Assembly (NCBI GenBank): GCA_000818945.1
Contig: KN805444.1
Location: 1-64,000, forward strand
Length of the DNA: 64,000 nucleotides
Origin: Schizochytrium sp. CCTCC M209059
Lineage: Eukaryota > Sar > Bigyra > Thraustochytrida > Thraustochytriidae
Direction of reading: 5' to 3'
Every line of letters begins with the position of its first letter. Within the stretch, counting starts at the first letter, position 1. This document shows positions 63,531 to 64,000 of this stretch, piece by piece. The notes below the pieces were generated by a model that was not told where the DNA came from, did no database searches, and saw only the letters and a program-made list of their open reading frames with translations. The position numbers and the translations under genes are program-made.

Positions 63531-64000
63531 TGAGCAAACGCCAGGATGACAACGGCGCTGAGGATGGGGAAAACGGAGAGAGCGCAGATGCTGGCATTGA
63601 AGCTGGCCCGGGAAGCCGACGTCGAGGACCTGCGGGATCCCAAGACGAAACTGCGAATGGGGCCACGCAGAGCAAGATCTCTGACGAGGGCAGGGTGCTG
63701 TCACATGTATTGAGCTCTGGCAAGGTCGTCACAAAAGCAAGAAGCTCTACGACGCGGAGCTGCGCTTCAACAGCGACTGACCTCGGAGAAGACGGTGAAG
63801 AATCTGAAGCTGAACGCGAACATGAGCTTGTCGACGAGGGAAAAGGACAAGCGGTCCCGTCCAAACAGGTCAATGGGAAAGGCGCTACCTTTTCTTTACA
63901 AAAAACCATGGAAGGCAATACAAGCAAGGGTGTGTGTACGCTTGAAAACCACGAAAGGAAGGCACACAAGGACGAGAAAGAAGATGAGATCGGCGAGGGC
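63152..64000 (+). CDS. TBC-domain Rab-GAP, N-terminal fragment (runs off right edge)
   Basis: An open frame of 283 codons from the ATG at 63152 (G at -3) to the window edge, with no stop. Residues ~38-75 read CLRGIPPAVRSQAWRAMLGN and ELRINRELFDVLRAQADEV, which match the beginning of the TBC domain in TBC1D12/TBC1D14-type Rab GTPase-activating proteins (GIPPSVRGKVW...GNELNITHELF). After this start of the domain comes a long Asp/Glu-rich low-complexity insert, including about 13 Asp in a row encoded by (GAC)n. The visible part therefore ends before the catalytic Arg and Gln fingers. These should lie beyond the edge if the gene is intact. Family members inactivate Rabs in membrane traffic. Confidence 0.75.

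Noticed and set aside
62332..63533. Long Cys/Val/Leu and Gln/Asp/Asn/Thr frames across the pentanucleotide array
   Set aside because: Open only because the repeat has no stop codon; the plus-strand frame to 63533 merely runs into the TBC gene in another phase.

Overview
The window looks like nuclear DNA of a single-celled eukaryote, most likely a stramenopile of the labyrinthulomycete (thraustochytrid) type. Genes are long and apparently intronless; one reading frame runs 11.8 kb without a stop. Both strands are used, and intergenic DNA is full of tetra- and pentanucleotide microsatellites. The proteins are eukaryotic: TmcB-like sensor, TALE homeobox, RagA-type GTPase, TSEN54, selenoprotein T with a SECIS, and AK9-like ciliary kinase. 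Most chosen start codons have a purine at -3. The lineage call is inference; no rRNA or tRNA was found to confirm it.

Layout. 1-131: N-terminus of a minus-strand gene running off the left edge. 0.1-2.6 kb: repeat-rich DNA. 2.6-5.9 kb: RasGAP-like protein and THUMP/UPF0020 RNA methyltransferase (+). 6.2-11.4 kb: 1718-residue TmcB-like membrane/PAS protein (-). 11.4-15.1 kb: no convincing gene. 15.1-16.6 kb: unrecognised protein (+). 17.4-18.1 kb: a (ACAA)n array of about 190 copies. 18.5-20.5 kb: a multidomain DeSI-type protease (+). 20.8-25.9 kb: an MA3-W2 translation-factor-like protein and an SDS22-like LRR protein (-). 26.6-27.9 kb: broken coiled-coil coding traces. 29.5-41.3 kb: a 3931-residue protein with five DUF2254-like modules (+). 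41.6-44.5 kb: RagA/Gtr1 GTPase (-) and selenoprotein T with SECIS (+), divergent. 45.2-52.1 kb: PH-domain protein (-) and AK9-like kinase (+), divergent. 52.5-58.1 kb: Tudor-like/ankyrin protein (-) and TSEN54 (+), divergent. 58.6-60.9 kb: PWI-domain splicing-type protein and TALE homeobox protein (-). 62.4-62.8 kb: pentanucleotide array. 63.2-64.0 kb: N-terminus of a TBC Rab-GAP running off the right edge (+).

There is no operon logic and the genes are mostly unrelated in function. Several serve RNA processing or translation (methyltransferase, MA3-W2 protein, TSEN54, PWI protein, Sec insertion). Others serve small-GTPase control (RasGAP, Rag, TBC) or cilia and membranes (AK9-like, TmcB-like, DUF2254 protein).

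Most notable: the five-fold DUF2254 protein; the DeSI-UBL-PUB-STI1-UIM fusion; selenoprotein T with an in-frame UGA and a GUGA-type SECIS; the eIF4B-like/MA3/W2 architecture; and a 19-bp motif repeated at about 20-bp pitch upstream of two genes.
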